DNA of 64,000 bases, taken from contig CAJJDP010000033.1 in NCBI GenBank assembly GCA_905182995.1, forward strand, positions 90,409-154,408, given 5' to 3'. The stretch's first letter is position 1; each line of letters starts with the position of its first letter. This document shows positions 50,416 to 62,797 of the stretch, in pieces. The position numbers were made by a program, and so were the translations under genes. The notes below the pieces were generated by a model. The model searched no databases. It was given only the letters and a program-made list of their open reading frames with translations, and was not told the DNA's origin. This stretch comes from Paramecium octaurelia (lineage: Eukaryota > Ciliophora > Oligohymenophorea > Peniculida > Parameciidae).

Positions 50416-51394
50416 ATGTGTAATCCCCAGAGCTCGAGTAAGTTATTACTTTATATTAACAATTCAATTTAACTACCTTAAGCATAATTAAGCAGCGAGG
50501 CAAGTCACATGCAGATGTATTACACCTCTTTTTCATTCTATAAGGCAAAGTACATTGAAATTATAATTGGGAATAGAAAAATATTTAAAATAAAAGTGAG
50601 GCCTTAAGAATCCTATGATCACCAAGGAGTTATTGTAGGAGTATATAATTAGCCGACTAGGATAAAATCAAATCAGGTACAGATAGATGGAATAGATTGT
50701 TATCTCAGATTCTAACTCCTCCAGATGTTGATAGTATTTATATGCTAATGATCGATCATTAAGAATTACTGTTTTAAGTAGAAGCGCGAGACTGAAATTG
50801 AGCTTTTCGAAAATTTGTGTTTTTTAAGAAGAATAATCTCAAAGGCAGAAAAACTTCAAAGTTAAGAAGTTATAAAAAGAAAACCTCATTTTATCAATGG
50901 ATTTGAGGAAGGCTTGAGAAGCATGTCGTGAAATATTGATGCACCAACTACCTAAAACTTTATTTAAAGTTTATTTTGGAATATACAGAGATAATCAGTG
51001 TAATGAAATGAAAATCTAAAAGAAAATAAGGAAGGAGCATTATGTGATAAGGCTGCAAAGGGTTGGGGACTCTAATAATTGACAGAGGAATAAGAAGTCA
51101 TCAACAAAGGGACAGCAGAATTATGAACGATACCTTAATATATACTATGTAGACTTGTACATAAAGGATTAAATGAGTCAAAAAGGACTAAGGAAAGATT
51201 AAAATTGCTTATCAAGAAGGAATTTCAACCAAGAAGATTTATTAGAAGTCTTAATTTTGAGTGGAGTTGATGTAATTTTTGAGATTATTTTATTTCAATA
51301 ATAACAATTTTCAGTAATTTAATTATTATTAGACTCAAATTCTTTAAATTCATTTATGCTAAATTTTTGTGTTTCTGGATAAAGGGATATTTGA
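50416..51394 (+). pseudogene. decayed gene of unknown function
   Basis: From ATG 50416 (MCNPQSSSKLLLYINN) a frame of about 110 codons includes FYKAKYIEIIIGNRKIFKI and YDHQGVIVGVYNQP, ending at TGA near 50749. Coding continues in other frames: RETEIELFENLCFLRRI, KRKPHFINGFEEGLRSMS, VYFGIYRDNQCNEMKI, and finally RRNFNQEDLLEVLILSGVDV up to TGA at 51392-51394. Frequent frame changes and TGAs argue for a pseudogene. It resembles the 15.7 and 19.7 kb fragments in its higher G+C content, but no family is recognised. Confidence 0.4.
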
Positions 51395-51611
51395 TATCGT
51401 CTAAATTTTATACAAACATTGTTATTTCTCTAGTATATTTGCCAATACACTTTGAATACCACCTTTTGTTAATTCTATTCAGTGATCTTTTCTGCTTTTT
51501 GGCATCCCAAGACAGGATGAAACTCACGACCATTCACTTAGCATAATATAGGAAATTCAATCATATCACACTCTTTATTTCTTTTAAATTAATTAATCTT
51601 TTATTTAACAA

Positions 51612-51800
51612 TCACCCCAACAACACTTTTTAATCATCAACTTGACTCTTGCTCTTCTATTTATAAGAAATGAATATAAGAAGTCCTACAATTAGTACAC
51701 CTAACTTAATAAGGATTATGGCTCATCATCATCAGGATCTTATAGTTTACCTTAAAAATTCAAAATATACTTTTTCCTTATTTTGAGTTTTGAAAACTCA
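51612..51800 (-). pseudogene. C-terminal membrane anchor fragment
   Basis: After a likely 29-nt intron (51722-51750) the minus strand reads a hydrophobic helix ILIKLGVLIVGLLIFISY followed by a short basic tail (KQKSKSQVDDQKVLLG) and TGA at 51614-51612. This is typical of the C terminus of a single-pass membrane protein. The upstream exons cannot be followed beyond about 51800, so it is called a remnant. Confidence 0.35.
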
Positions 51801-53337
51801 AATTACTAGGAAAAAAATAAGAAAAATACAAATTTATAAACTAAGAAAGCTTTTTTGAGTATTTTTTGTTTACAAATTAAAATTTTTTGAATTAGTTTGA
51901 TGCTAAGGATTACATATTTTTTTGGGTAACCTTTACAATTTTTAAAATTCATTAGCATCATGCATATTTATATTTCTTTCAAATTTAAATTGATGAATTT
52001 TTGAGGAACTATTATTTGATGGTTTATTTATTATTCAATTTTATAAAATAATTAATTAGAATTATTTTTTTTTTAAGTTGGATTGATTAATTGATTATTA
52101 AAACCAACAAATATAAAAACTGGTAAATGCTTTTCTCTGATAAATAAAAAATAAATTTATATTATATAAACTATGCTAAATTAGTCTTAAGATCCTAACT
52201 AAAACTAAAAGGAAGTAATTCAAATTTTAAATATTTTTCATTTATAATCAAAAGTAATTTGACAATATTTTCTTTTAATTGTACATTCGAAAATATATAA
52301 ATTTAATTTAAAGACCGCATTTCGAAAACCATAACAATATCAAATATTATGTACTCAAAAACTCATTTTTATTAGTCCATATGAACAATTCAATATCAAA
52401 TATAGAGAAAAGATCAGTGATATAATTAAAATAGTTAATAATAATATATTTTGAATTGCATCAACTGAATCTAGTGTGACTTAAAACTCATAATGTAATA
52501 GTAATGATATTTTTTCATTTTCAAAAATGACAATCTATTAGATAATATTTTTTATTTCAAATTAATAACAATTTAGAATTCTTATTTTAAATTGAATTCA
52601 ATAATATCTCTAAAATATATAAGGCGAGGTTGGAATTAATAATTTATTGAGATCATTATAACTATAAAAAGAAATTTATGAGCGATGCTAGTCTATGAAA
52701 TAAAAATATTCAGACTTTCATAAAATTATTCTACTATAATATTGGAGAATAAACCATAACAGAGTCCAAAAAATATGTGATTAGCTTAAATTGAAATGTG
52801 CCATGTAATCTTTTAATTCAAAATTATTTCCAAATCATTATTGTTTAATATAAATAGATGGTTAGAGCTTTGATGTGCTTAAATTACATTATAGATAATT
52901 ACAAAATTATACTGTTAATGTATAAAAATTCTGTTTCGAGTGCGACAATTCTTACTGCAGTATTATTCAAATGACAATTAAGCATTGCTATTATTAATTA
53001 AATTTTCTGCAATTATATTTAATTTTATTCAATAATTATAAATTTTACTTAGCAAGTTTTGAAAAGTATGTTCAAATACTCTTGAAATTATTAATCTTTA
53101 AAATTTTAATGTAGTTATTTAACATTTATGAATGTTTAAAATCAACCTAAGAAAGTTCTGATTTGTACTTATCTAATATGAATTTGGTAATATAAATACT
53201 GTAATTAAGAAACATTACCCGTATTTTGTAAGTACTTATAGATCTATATTTGAGTATCTACATATATAAATTCTTTCAATGTATGGAATACTAGAATTGA
53301 TTTTATTTAGTAAGATATTGTAATCTATCAACAATTA
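51801..53337. other. no supported gene
   Basis: A+T-rich DNA with frequent TGA in all frames. Confidence 0.45.
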
Positions 53338-54657
53338 TAATTATTACCCAGTAAACTCAAATATTGCCCAAATAGAAGCAACTAGATAAAAAACAAAAAT
53401 TGATTCTTCTGAATATTTTATAAAATGTCTTTTTTACAAAATTCAAATTGATTTTAAGTAATTTCTTTTTCTACCCTTAATAGTGTTTTATTCTATGTAT
53501 CTACAGAATATAATTATACAAATTTATAAGACCTACAAAAGAGTAAAAGGTTTAGAGGTTGCCAATAAAAGAGTTCATCATAATATGGCTCTGCCTCTGT
53601 TAATTTATCAACTTTGAATAGCATTTCATTATTAAATTCATCACTATTAGTTAATAGAATTTGATAGAATTATACTAGGAACTTGGATTTTTTTTAATAT
53701 ACAAAGGATAAATCCGATTCACATATAATTTTTGATCTATCAAAACGTAATACTCTATTTTCAACTTTTGCATGAACAATTCCAAACTTGAAATAATTCC
53801 CTTTAAAAAAGACATTCCTTTCAACTTTAGATCATTAATGATTCTAGTAGTTTTAAAATATCAAATGCAAAGATGGACTTTATTGTTAATTTAATATGGA
53901 TTCAATTTTACTTGTCTCTAGTTAAAAAATGTCATTTAAGTCCAAAAAAATGATAGGAATATAATTATCTGTAAATGGCCTCGCTGTTCATCAAAAATTT
54001 ACCCTTATTAATTATTAAATCTAAGAACTCTAAGGTCAAATAATTTTTATGGCAGGAGGATTCATATGTTGAATGGAATAATAGCTCTGTAAAATTGGAG
54101 TTACAGGTACCTTAAAGCTCTAGAAGATATGGGGAAAGGTAAGAAACGATAAATCCTTAATTATTGTAATATTTCATGATGAAATAATTGAACCTTCCAT
54201 AAGTTCCTAGACTCAAATATGTTATTTTGAATCGCTCTGTTTAGCTATAATATCCGTCCATTTTAGCTAGCTGTGTAGACTACTAGCCCTTACATGTAAA
54301 ATTTTATCTAAAGAATTAATTGCTATTTTTCTAGGTTTTACACGGAAAAGACCATTAGTTTAACTATTTTTTAACTGTCCCTATAATTATTGATGAATTA
54401 AATTAATAACAAATAATAAGCCAGTGCCATTTTTGAGCAAAAGTTGTTAATGATCTGAAATATTGATAAAATCAAAATCAGAGGATTGAAAAAGTAACTC
54501 AAAATATCAAAAGAGATAATAGATGACAAATTTAACATTTAGTCAAGTTCGAGATTCGAATTTGATATTTTTTGGATTTACGAAAAAATCTTACAAAAAA
54601 TTGACTCTATGTGTAGTTTTAACAATCTTTGATGCGAAAGGGAAATGGTTTTTCCAT
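53338..54657 (-). CDS. unknown protein (complete copy)
   Basis: Minus-strand coding region whose probable start is ATG 54657 (MEKPFPFRIKDCQNYTQ) and whose stop is TGA 53340-53338. Long frames cover most of it: FAQKWHWLIICY to FTELLFHSTYESSCHKNYL without TGA; then, after a plausible 34-nt intron, DNYIPIIFLDLNDIFQLE; then NVFFKGNYFKFGIVHAKVEN; and LFKVDKLTEAEPYYDELFY near the C terminus. An intron after the first exon and a TGA before KVERN are not resolved. No domain is recognised. A + strand open frame of 70 codons here (54523) is an antisense shadow. The upstream 1.1 kb is repeated at 55071-56179. Confidence 0.45.
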
Positions 54658-54817
54658 ACAATAAATTTCATCCCAATTATGAATTTTGCAAAGCTAAGTT
54701 TCATATACCTAATCACTGAATTTTTGTTTAAATGATTTGAACAAATGCTTAAAAAAATTGATTTATAATAATAATAAGTTGATAATTTTTTCGATTAGTA
54801 AATAAATAAAAAATGTT
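53709..54817. repeat. direct repeat copy A at gap 54818
   Basis: Matches 55071-56179 without indels (offset 1362). The two copies part company immediately upstream of the TA at 53709-53710 / 55071-55072. Confidence 0.9.
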
Positions 54818-54818
54818 N
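54818..54818. other. assembly gap (single N)
   Basis: The contig on the left ends inside sequence that the contig on the right also contains; the right contig begins with 252 bases not found on the left. Confidence 0.95.
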
Positions 54819-55070
54819 TATAAATAAAATGAAAAAAAGATAACTTGAAAGATATATAGAGGATAATTTAGTAATGAATGGGAAATATATCGAAATTTGT
54901 GAAAATGAACTCTTATATGAGTATCTAGAGTTGAATTTAAAATAATATCTACAGTTTAAAGGTAATTTAGATTATTAAGGCTTTAAAAAAATAAGTCGTT
55001 TGGTTAGAAAATACCTTACCACATAAATAGTCACAAAAATATTTTTTATACAAAATTTGAATTTTTAGTG
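54819..55070. mobile_element. candidate retained internal eliminated sequence (partial)
   Basis: These 252 bases replace the coding sequence of the unknown gene exactly at a TA. Read from the TA at 55071-55072 outward on the minus strand, the end is TACACTAA, matching the Paramecium IES consensus TAYAGYNR at 7 of 8 positions. In the other copy, the gene's frame crosses the same point uninterrupted. The left end is lost in the gap, so the element would be at least 252 bp. Confidence 0.5.
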
Positions 55071-56019
55071 TAAATCCGATTCACATATAATTTTTGATCT
55101 ATCAAAACGTAATACTCTATTTTCAACTTTTGCATGAACAATTCCAAACTTGAAATAATTCCCTTTAAAAAAGACATTCCTTTCAACTTTAGATCATTAA
55201 TGATTCTAGTAGTTTTAAAATATCAAATGCAAAGATGGACTTTATTGTTAATTTAATATGGATTCAATTTTACTTGTCTCTAGTTAAAAAATGTCATTTA
55301 AGTCCAAAAAAATGATAGGAATATAATTATCTGTAAATGGCCTCGCTGTTCATCAAAAATTTACCCTTATTAATTATTAAATCTAAGAACTCTAAGGTCA
55401 AATAATTTTTATGGCAGGAGGATTCATATGTTGAATGGAATAATAGCTCTGTAAAATTGGAGTTACAGGTACCTTAAAGCTCTAGAAGATATGGGGAAAG
55501 GTAAGAAACGATAAATCCTTAATTATTGTAATATTTCATGATGAAATAATTGAACCTTCCATAAGTTCCTAGACTCAAATATGTTATTTTGAATCGCTCT
55601 GTTTAGCTATAATATCCGTCCATTTTAGCTAGCTGTGTAGACTACTAGCCCTTACATGTAAAATTTTATCTAAAGAATTAATTGCTATTTTTCTAGGTTT
55701 TACACGGAAAAGACCATTAGTTTAACTATTTTTTAACTGTCCCTATAATTATTGATGAATTAAATTAATAACAAATAATAAGCCAGTGCCATTTTTGAGC
55801 AAAAGTTGTTAATGATCTGAAATATTGATAAAATCAAAATCAGAGGATTGAAAAAGTAACTCAAAATATCAAAAGAGATAATAGATGACAAATTTAACAT
55901 TTAGTCAAGTTCGAGATTCGAATTTGATATTTTTTGGATTTACGAAAAAATCTTACAAAAAATTGACTCTATGTGTAGTTTTAACAATCTTTGATGCGAA
56001 AGGGAAATGGTTTTTCCAT
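55071..56019 (-). pseudogene. second copy of the unknown gene, disrupted
   Basis: Same sequence as 53709-54657, starting at ATG 56019. The last third of the gene (the TEAEPYYDELFY region) is absent because the copy changes at 55071 into the IES-like segment. This is either an unrearranged version of the same locus or a partial duplicate. Confidence 0.5.
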
Positions 56020-56179
56020 ACAATAAATTTCATCCCAATTATGAATTTTGCAAAGCTAAGTTTCATATACCTAATCACTGAATTTTTGTTTAAATGATTT
56101 GAACAAATGCTTAAAAAAATTGATTTATAATAATAATAAGTTGATAATTTTTTCGATTAGTAAATAAATAAAAAATGTT
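55071..56179. repeat. direct repeat copy B at gap 54818
   Basis: Second copy of 53709-54817. It continues without interruption toward the cysteine-rich giant gene, which ends at 56271. Confidence 0.9.
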
Positions 56180-56270
56180 GATTCTAATTATTAAGATTAA
56201 AAATATTGATAACATTTAAAAAATTCATTTAATATATGTTAATTTTTCTAACTTGCCAGACATAAGCATT

Positions 56271-59200
56271 TCATTTATAATACACTCTTTGTATTGCTGG
56301 TTGCTTGATGTTTGAATCCCCTAAATCGAAAAGTTGATGATTTGCAAATCTGTTCGTTTACTAATAACAAAATTTTTGAAAGCAAGTTTGAACAATTTTT
56401 AAAAAAGCTGGCTTTAATAAGACGTATATATCTAAAATCAAAGTAAGGCTTAAATTTAAACTCATAATTCCAATTTAGATCCATCCGAGAGTAACCAAGT
56501 TTTAAGGACTTTTTTTAGAAAATTCATGAAATATATAAATAAGATTCATTAAGAAAAATGTTAAATGCTTAAATTATTTCTTATAACCATCCAGTTTTTC
56601 TAATTTATTTCGTTTCAGAAAAAGAAATGAAAAATAACATAGTTCATTGATAGCGCAAAGCTATATTTAAATAATTGGACATTCAAAACATCCTACTAAA
56701 ATTATTCTAAAAATTATCTTTTAGATACAACTATAAGTATACTAAAATTCGCTAAACCTATGATTCTATTTGTTGATTAGATAGTATATTGTAAAGATTA
56801 ATAAAATGATTTTTAGGGTCAAACTTATAATTCCTTAAAAATTGTAGTTATTTTAATATTGAAATGATAACATCATGTTTATAACATATTCATATATAAG
56901 AGATTAGAATATTATTTTAAATTATACTTTAAACTGATTTCCATTATGTTTCTTGCAGACTTTTGCCAAACGCTTTAAAAATTTTAATTAATAAAGTTTT
57001 AGCGTTTCAGTTTTATATTCTGAAATATAATTTATGAGTTTTTTAATTATTATCTTTGAAAATAAATGGCTGGAATAGGCTAAGAAAAAAATTGAGAAGA
57101 CTTCTAAAAATGCACTCAAAAAATTTGAGCCTCTTCCATCATCTTAAAAGATTGATTATGAATTTTCCTAAGTTATATTGAAAAAAATATAGGTTTATGG
57201 GTAAAATCCAATAAACTCATAAAAGTTTGCTAATTAAATTATTTTAAATGTGTCAAAAAACTTTAGCAAATTTTATCCTTTGATAATATTAATGTATTTG
57301 TAATAATATAGCATTTACATCATTTCTATTTAATTTTCTATGATCTAAAATTTTCCACTTAAAGAAGAGACCAGTACTAATCCAGCTATAATTTACATTT
57401 GATATTCACTAAATAAAATGATAGACCCGGTAGTCTTTTATTCTTGAATTGATAAAAGATTAGGAGATGTTAATTATATCTATATTTGTTGATATTCTTA
57501 TTCTAATTCTTATTCATTTATGATGATGCTTAGATCATTAAAATTTAGAATGAAGATCGGATCAACAGTTCTTTCTAAATAAAAAATTTTTATTATAATT
57601 TCTACATTGTCTAAATCTTAAGACTGTCTAAGATTTGCTTCAATTGTAACATTTACTTTAGTGTTTACAACATAACCAGTTAATGAGTTTAAATATTATT
57701 CTAATGTACTATTAGGAGAAAGTCTCATCTTTTAATCATAATTTAAAGAAAGAATTTAGCAATTCTCAACTGATTTTACAAACTTTAATTAAGGGACAGG
57801 ATGAAAGATTTAAATGCATTCATTCAAAAAGCAAATGCTATTTTTTGATGGTTAGCAATCTGAATCACATCCATCCCCATCAATTAAATTGCCATCATCA
57901 CATAATTCATTTTAATTAATATCACCATCTCCACAATTAGCTTGGATTAAATTTTCAACAGGATTATTATTATTAATATAGTTTGTATTATTATTCGTAT
58001 TATTATTAGAATCTTTAAATTATTGGATGCAAATATTATTTTCGCAATTCATACAAGTTTGGTTATCACATGTTTATTTTGATTTAGGTTCACATAATTC
58101 ATCCTATAATTAATAACCTTCGAAGCAAACCAGGCATTAGTTATTTTCATCTAAAGTCATGCAATTCTTATCTATGGTTAATTTACAATCTAAACACTTT
58201 TTAGTATTTAGAACATCACATTCTTCATCTGGAACTGCCTTTATTCCATCACCACAAGCACTAAAACAGGATCCATTTTATTAATCGAAATAATAGCCTT
58301 TCTAGCATGCAGTACCATCATCGGTACAAACTCCAGCTATACATTATGGGCAAAGAGGATTACAAGAATATTTACATTCAAAACATCCATCATATGGATC
58401 AAAATTACCGTCTTCACAATCCTCATATATAGATTTTAGCCCATCTCCACATACATCATAACATTAATTTATTAGAATGTTGTAGTAAAGACCATCTTTA
58501 GGATCACACTTCGCTTTAAGAAGACATTCATTAGTTTACACAATGAGTAGATAATCCTATTCACAAATTTGGCACAATCCAAACAAGCATTCAAAACAAT
58601 TATCTTTACATTAAAATTAACAGTTTGAGCATATAATATTATGTTAGATTAAATTATGTTCACATTACTCAAGATCATTAATGGAATTATCTCCACATTT
58701 ACTCTCACATTTAGACCTACTTGCATCTAAGTAGTAGTGATCATCGCAAATAATACAAATATCATTGATCTACTCTCTGCAATATTAAATATAAGATTAA
58801 CTCATATGATTTTATTCTAAAAAACTTTCTTATTGGGTAATTTAATTATTTTCACTCTATTAAATTGCACAAATTCCATTAAATATTTTGAATCCTAATT
58901 AACAACTTAAACATCTTCCTGACAAACATACTTAACAATTAGGACCACAATGAAATTAACAAAAATGACAACCATCAAAAGGGTTTATATTACCGTCATC
59001 ACAATCTTCCCCAGAAACAATTAATTAATCTCCACAAATATTCTGGCATTTATTTTAAATCAATCTGAATCCTATCTAACATTATAAGCATCCGTTAATT
59101 TGACAATTTAAACAACTAGGTTGACAGGAGAATTAACAGTTATAACAGCCATCATAAAGCAAAGAATTCATATCTTCACATTTTTCATTTCCAACTTTTA

Positions 59201-62200
59201 CATTATCATTGCATTTTTCTAAACATTAGTTTCTCTAAGTATCAAGGTAATAATGATCAATGCATTCTAAACATTTTCCACTCTGGCAAGTCAAACAAAC
59301 AGTAGTTTAACATTATAACTTACAAGTCGAGCTGCATCCATCATTGGCAATTATATTAAAATCATCACATTCCTCTGTATTTCTTCCATATGGATCAATT
59401 GCAAGGTACCCATCCCCACAAATATTAACGCAAAAATAGCTTTAAGGTTTGAATCCAACATCTTTACAGTCCAAACAAGTTTTTCCATCTGAACTGCACG
59501 TTTTGCAATCATTCCTGCACAGCCTCTTACATTAAAAACAATTATCATTTTAGTCCAGATTATACCCATCATCGCACTCTTCCAATCCTATAACTATTGA
59601 ATCTCCACAATTCTCAATACATTTCTTTTAATCAATGTTGATAATCCAACCATATGTTAAACATTAATAACATAAACCTCGTATACATTATGTACATTAA
59701 ACTTAACAGTCTAACTTGCATTGATAACAACCGTCAAATTAAGTATTATTACCATCATCACATTCTTCAAGACCACTTGTGATTCCATCTCCACAAATAT
59801 CTGGACATGGAAAAACTGTTAAAAGATTACAGGTCAAGCATTATTTTGGGCACTAAAATTTACAATTTGTGCAACCATCATTAGTTTATTAATTCCCATC
59901 TTCACATTCTTCATCACTTGTTAATAAAAAGTCTCCACATATTGAGATGCATTAATTATCAACATTTTAGAAACCCGACTAACATGTAACTAGGTCACAC
60001 GGTTAATTATGCCATTTTATTATTTCATCTCCGCATTTTTTGTAACAGTATTATAAATTTACATCTTCCTATAATGGACATGCTTAACAAAAGTCATTAA
60101 CTTCATAATATCCTAATAAACAATTGCATGAAAGTCCCCTTAAAACTCGATATTCATTTGGATTACAGCTTAAGCAGGAATTATCAAAAGATGAAAAACA
60201 AGTCTTACATTTTTAATTACACTTGGAACATTTAAAATTAGAATCATCAAAATAATATCCATCTTAACAATCACAAACATCACCTTTTTTCTCCATTTTA
60301 TCTAGCTATTATTGATTTGCTTCTCAGCCATATACTGTGTGATTTTATAAAAAAAAATAATGTTTTTTGAATTATTTTATAATAAATGCATTGAGTACAA
60401 TGACCATTAGATGATCCATAGCATTTCTTGCATAATTTGTTGCAAACTTAACATTTACCCCCCGTATTATCATCATAATATCCATCATAACATAGGCATT
60501 AATTTAGGTATAAATAACGATATTGTTATTCTTCACAATGGATGCAAAAATCCTTCTAGTTTCTACATTATTTACATTTAAAACTGCAGTCTAAATATTT
60601 TTATTTTATACCTTCACATAACTAAGTTTGGTGATTAAAAAATTACACAGTCGAACACGTTAATATACATTTGGTAACATATAGTTTATATGGATAAATG
60701 CACTAGGTACATTCATATTCGTTAAAACAAGCTTCACATTCTTCTGGACAACTCTCACATCTAAAAGACTAATTATCTAGAAATTATTAAGGACCACATT
60801 GAGATGGATCTAATTTAATAATTGAAGTGTCGATTGTAGCCATCTAAATGCAAGTACTTTCATCAGTACATTCTAAACAAAACGGACTACAATAATGTAC
60901 AACTATTTAATAATCAGATAAGGCACAATATCTGTCTTAAACATTATTATATAACCCAAAGCACTCAAAAGTTATTAATAATGTAGGTGAATACTATGAA
61001 ATATTTATTGTTACTGTTTTATTCTAACTCACTTAAGATTCTGTATTATTAATTGAGTATATTAAATAGCCTCCGCCACTCTAAAAATTACATCCAAAAA
61101 TTGCATCAAAATAAATAGTTAATGAATGATGTGGTTTATCTATTGTATATGTTTAAGAAAATTTTGCGGTTGCCCAAACATATTACCCTCCAAATACTGC
61201 TTTTGAAGATATATAAGACCAATATATTAAATCCCCCTTCTAAAAATCATTTTTAGTTGAGGATTCTAAAATAAAGATTTCAGATAAATTATCAGGAACA
61301 GTAAAATCAAGGAATAATCTCATTAAATATTCTGAATCTAAAAAGATGATATTAATTTATATACATTTCGTCGTTTAATGATATTTAATGCAAACATTAT
61401 TTATAAATTTTGAATCTTTGGGGCAAGATAAGGCACATTTTCCATCTGAAACGATCCTATATCCAGTTTAGCAAATAGAACATTCATATGCTCTTTCACA
61501 CTTTAAACAAAATGCAGGGCATTAAGCGCTTGCAAGAACAGAATAAATAATATACCATCCAGAATTAGAATTTCTATAATCATTATTATAATTACGTAAA
61601 ATTTCCTTTGATCGAAAAATTCACACTGCCTTGTTCTACATAAAGATTTGTTTACAATAGATACACATTTGCTGTTTAGCATCCGCTATATGACATTGTA
61701 TTTTAAGCATAAACTTCTATATTATCTTTTACAAAACTTATTCCATTATAATAAAATGAAGAGTAATATGTCGAATTTAAATAAATTGAAATTCCAGAGT
61801 TGCTTGGAGTGGCATTACAAAATAGAACAAAAATTTATACACACAAAGGATAGATAAATTAAGTTGAACTGAAACTCACTTAAGCTCCTTCATTATTTTT
61901 GAAAATTCCGAAATAAGGCCCTAATTTTTTATTATTACTGCTTAAATTTGCAGGATCGTAAATTATGTTCCATTTAATTAATTATGTATAACTATAAGTA
62001 ATGAGCTAAAGCCAAAGCACATATTATATTTCAAACGCTTTGCAATATCTCCCTCTTTTATCTGGAACTGCTAGCAGACAAAAGCTCAAACATCTATAAA
62101 AAGAAGGGGGCTCACCAGATAAAACAGTTCTGATTGGACATCGACATATACCATCAATTAAGCTAACATCTGAAAAGCAATATGTGCATTAATTATAATT

Positions 62201-62797
62201 ATCTCCAGAACAAGTTTTACAAGTAGAATGACACAAGTAATAAGAAAAATGAACATTTTTAATTAAAGCCAAGCTTTATTGGTTAACAATACTGAATTTT
62301 AAATTTGTTAAAGAAGTGACTTATTATAATGCTACTCTTATTGTTTTCACTTGATATAAACTTGAATTGCAGCCTCCTGAATTAAATTATAAAGGATTCT
62401 ATGTAGTAAATTAAAACTAGTAGTTCTAAGATTTATACTCCAATTTCAGGCTATCTTCATTCCACTAAGTAAGAAAGTATACATCAAAGCTTAAAATATG
62501 ATTTTTGCCATTTGCTTTCAAATTGTTGATTTATTCACTTAAAGTAGCCATGGTTTAGGATTATTTTAAAATTAAAGCAGTTCCTATTGGATTGGTGCAA
62601 TTTGAATATAGAGCGCTATTTTATGTCCCGCTATTTTTGAATTAGTAGGGGCAAGAATTGTCAGAACAATAAAGATAAGATGGTTAGTGAAAACCATTAT
62701 AGTAGACTTACCACTCCCCAAATACAAATACAATAAGAATCAGAATGTACATGTTCTTATGTAGTTTACTAATTATAAAATTGATTTCTCTAGCCAT
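56271..62797 (-). CDS. giant cysteine-rich membrane protein (2,156 aa)
   Basis: One frame, read with TAA/TAG as Gln and two introns (61574-61595, 22 nt; 60302-60335, 34 nt), runs from ATG 62797 to TGA 56273-56271; the spliced length is exactly 2,157 codons. A later ATG at 62752 directly precedes the hydrophobic stretch MYILILIVFVFGEW, so the true start may be there. Two short Cys-rich modules lie near residues 186-250 and 415-460. From about 625 to 1640 come ten to eleven repeats of the form CGDG...EECDDGN...DGCxxC plus CxxC pairs, the DUF4215/furin-like style of ciliate surface proteins. An Asn-rich linker precedes the last one (GDGDINQNELCDDGN). The C-terminal 370 residues hold about five membrane helices (for example FLEVFSIFFLAYSS, ISLTLKIILLIFTIYYL, GIMSLNLSLTLILDIYVLL). 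Probably a large surface or ciliary membrane protein; ligand unknown. Confidence 0.9.

Noticed and set aside
54523-56097. Two identical 70-codon + strand open frames (54523-54735 and 55885-56097)
   Set aside because: They are antisense shadows of the duplicated minus-strand gene, and are identical only because the 1.1-kb segment is repeated.
56275-56484. Separate minus-strand gene starting MDLNWNYEFKFK
   Set aside because: It overlaps, in another frame, the C-terminal membrane domain of the giant cysteine-rich protein, whose frame is continuous for 6.5 kb.
59351-59572. 73-codon minus-strand frame with CAGMIAKRAVQ
   Set aside because: Alternative frame inside the giant cysteine-rich gene; the main frame has the regular Cys pattern.
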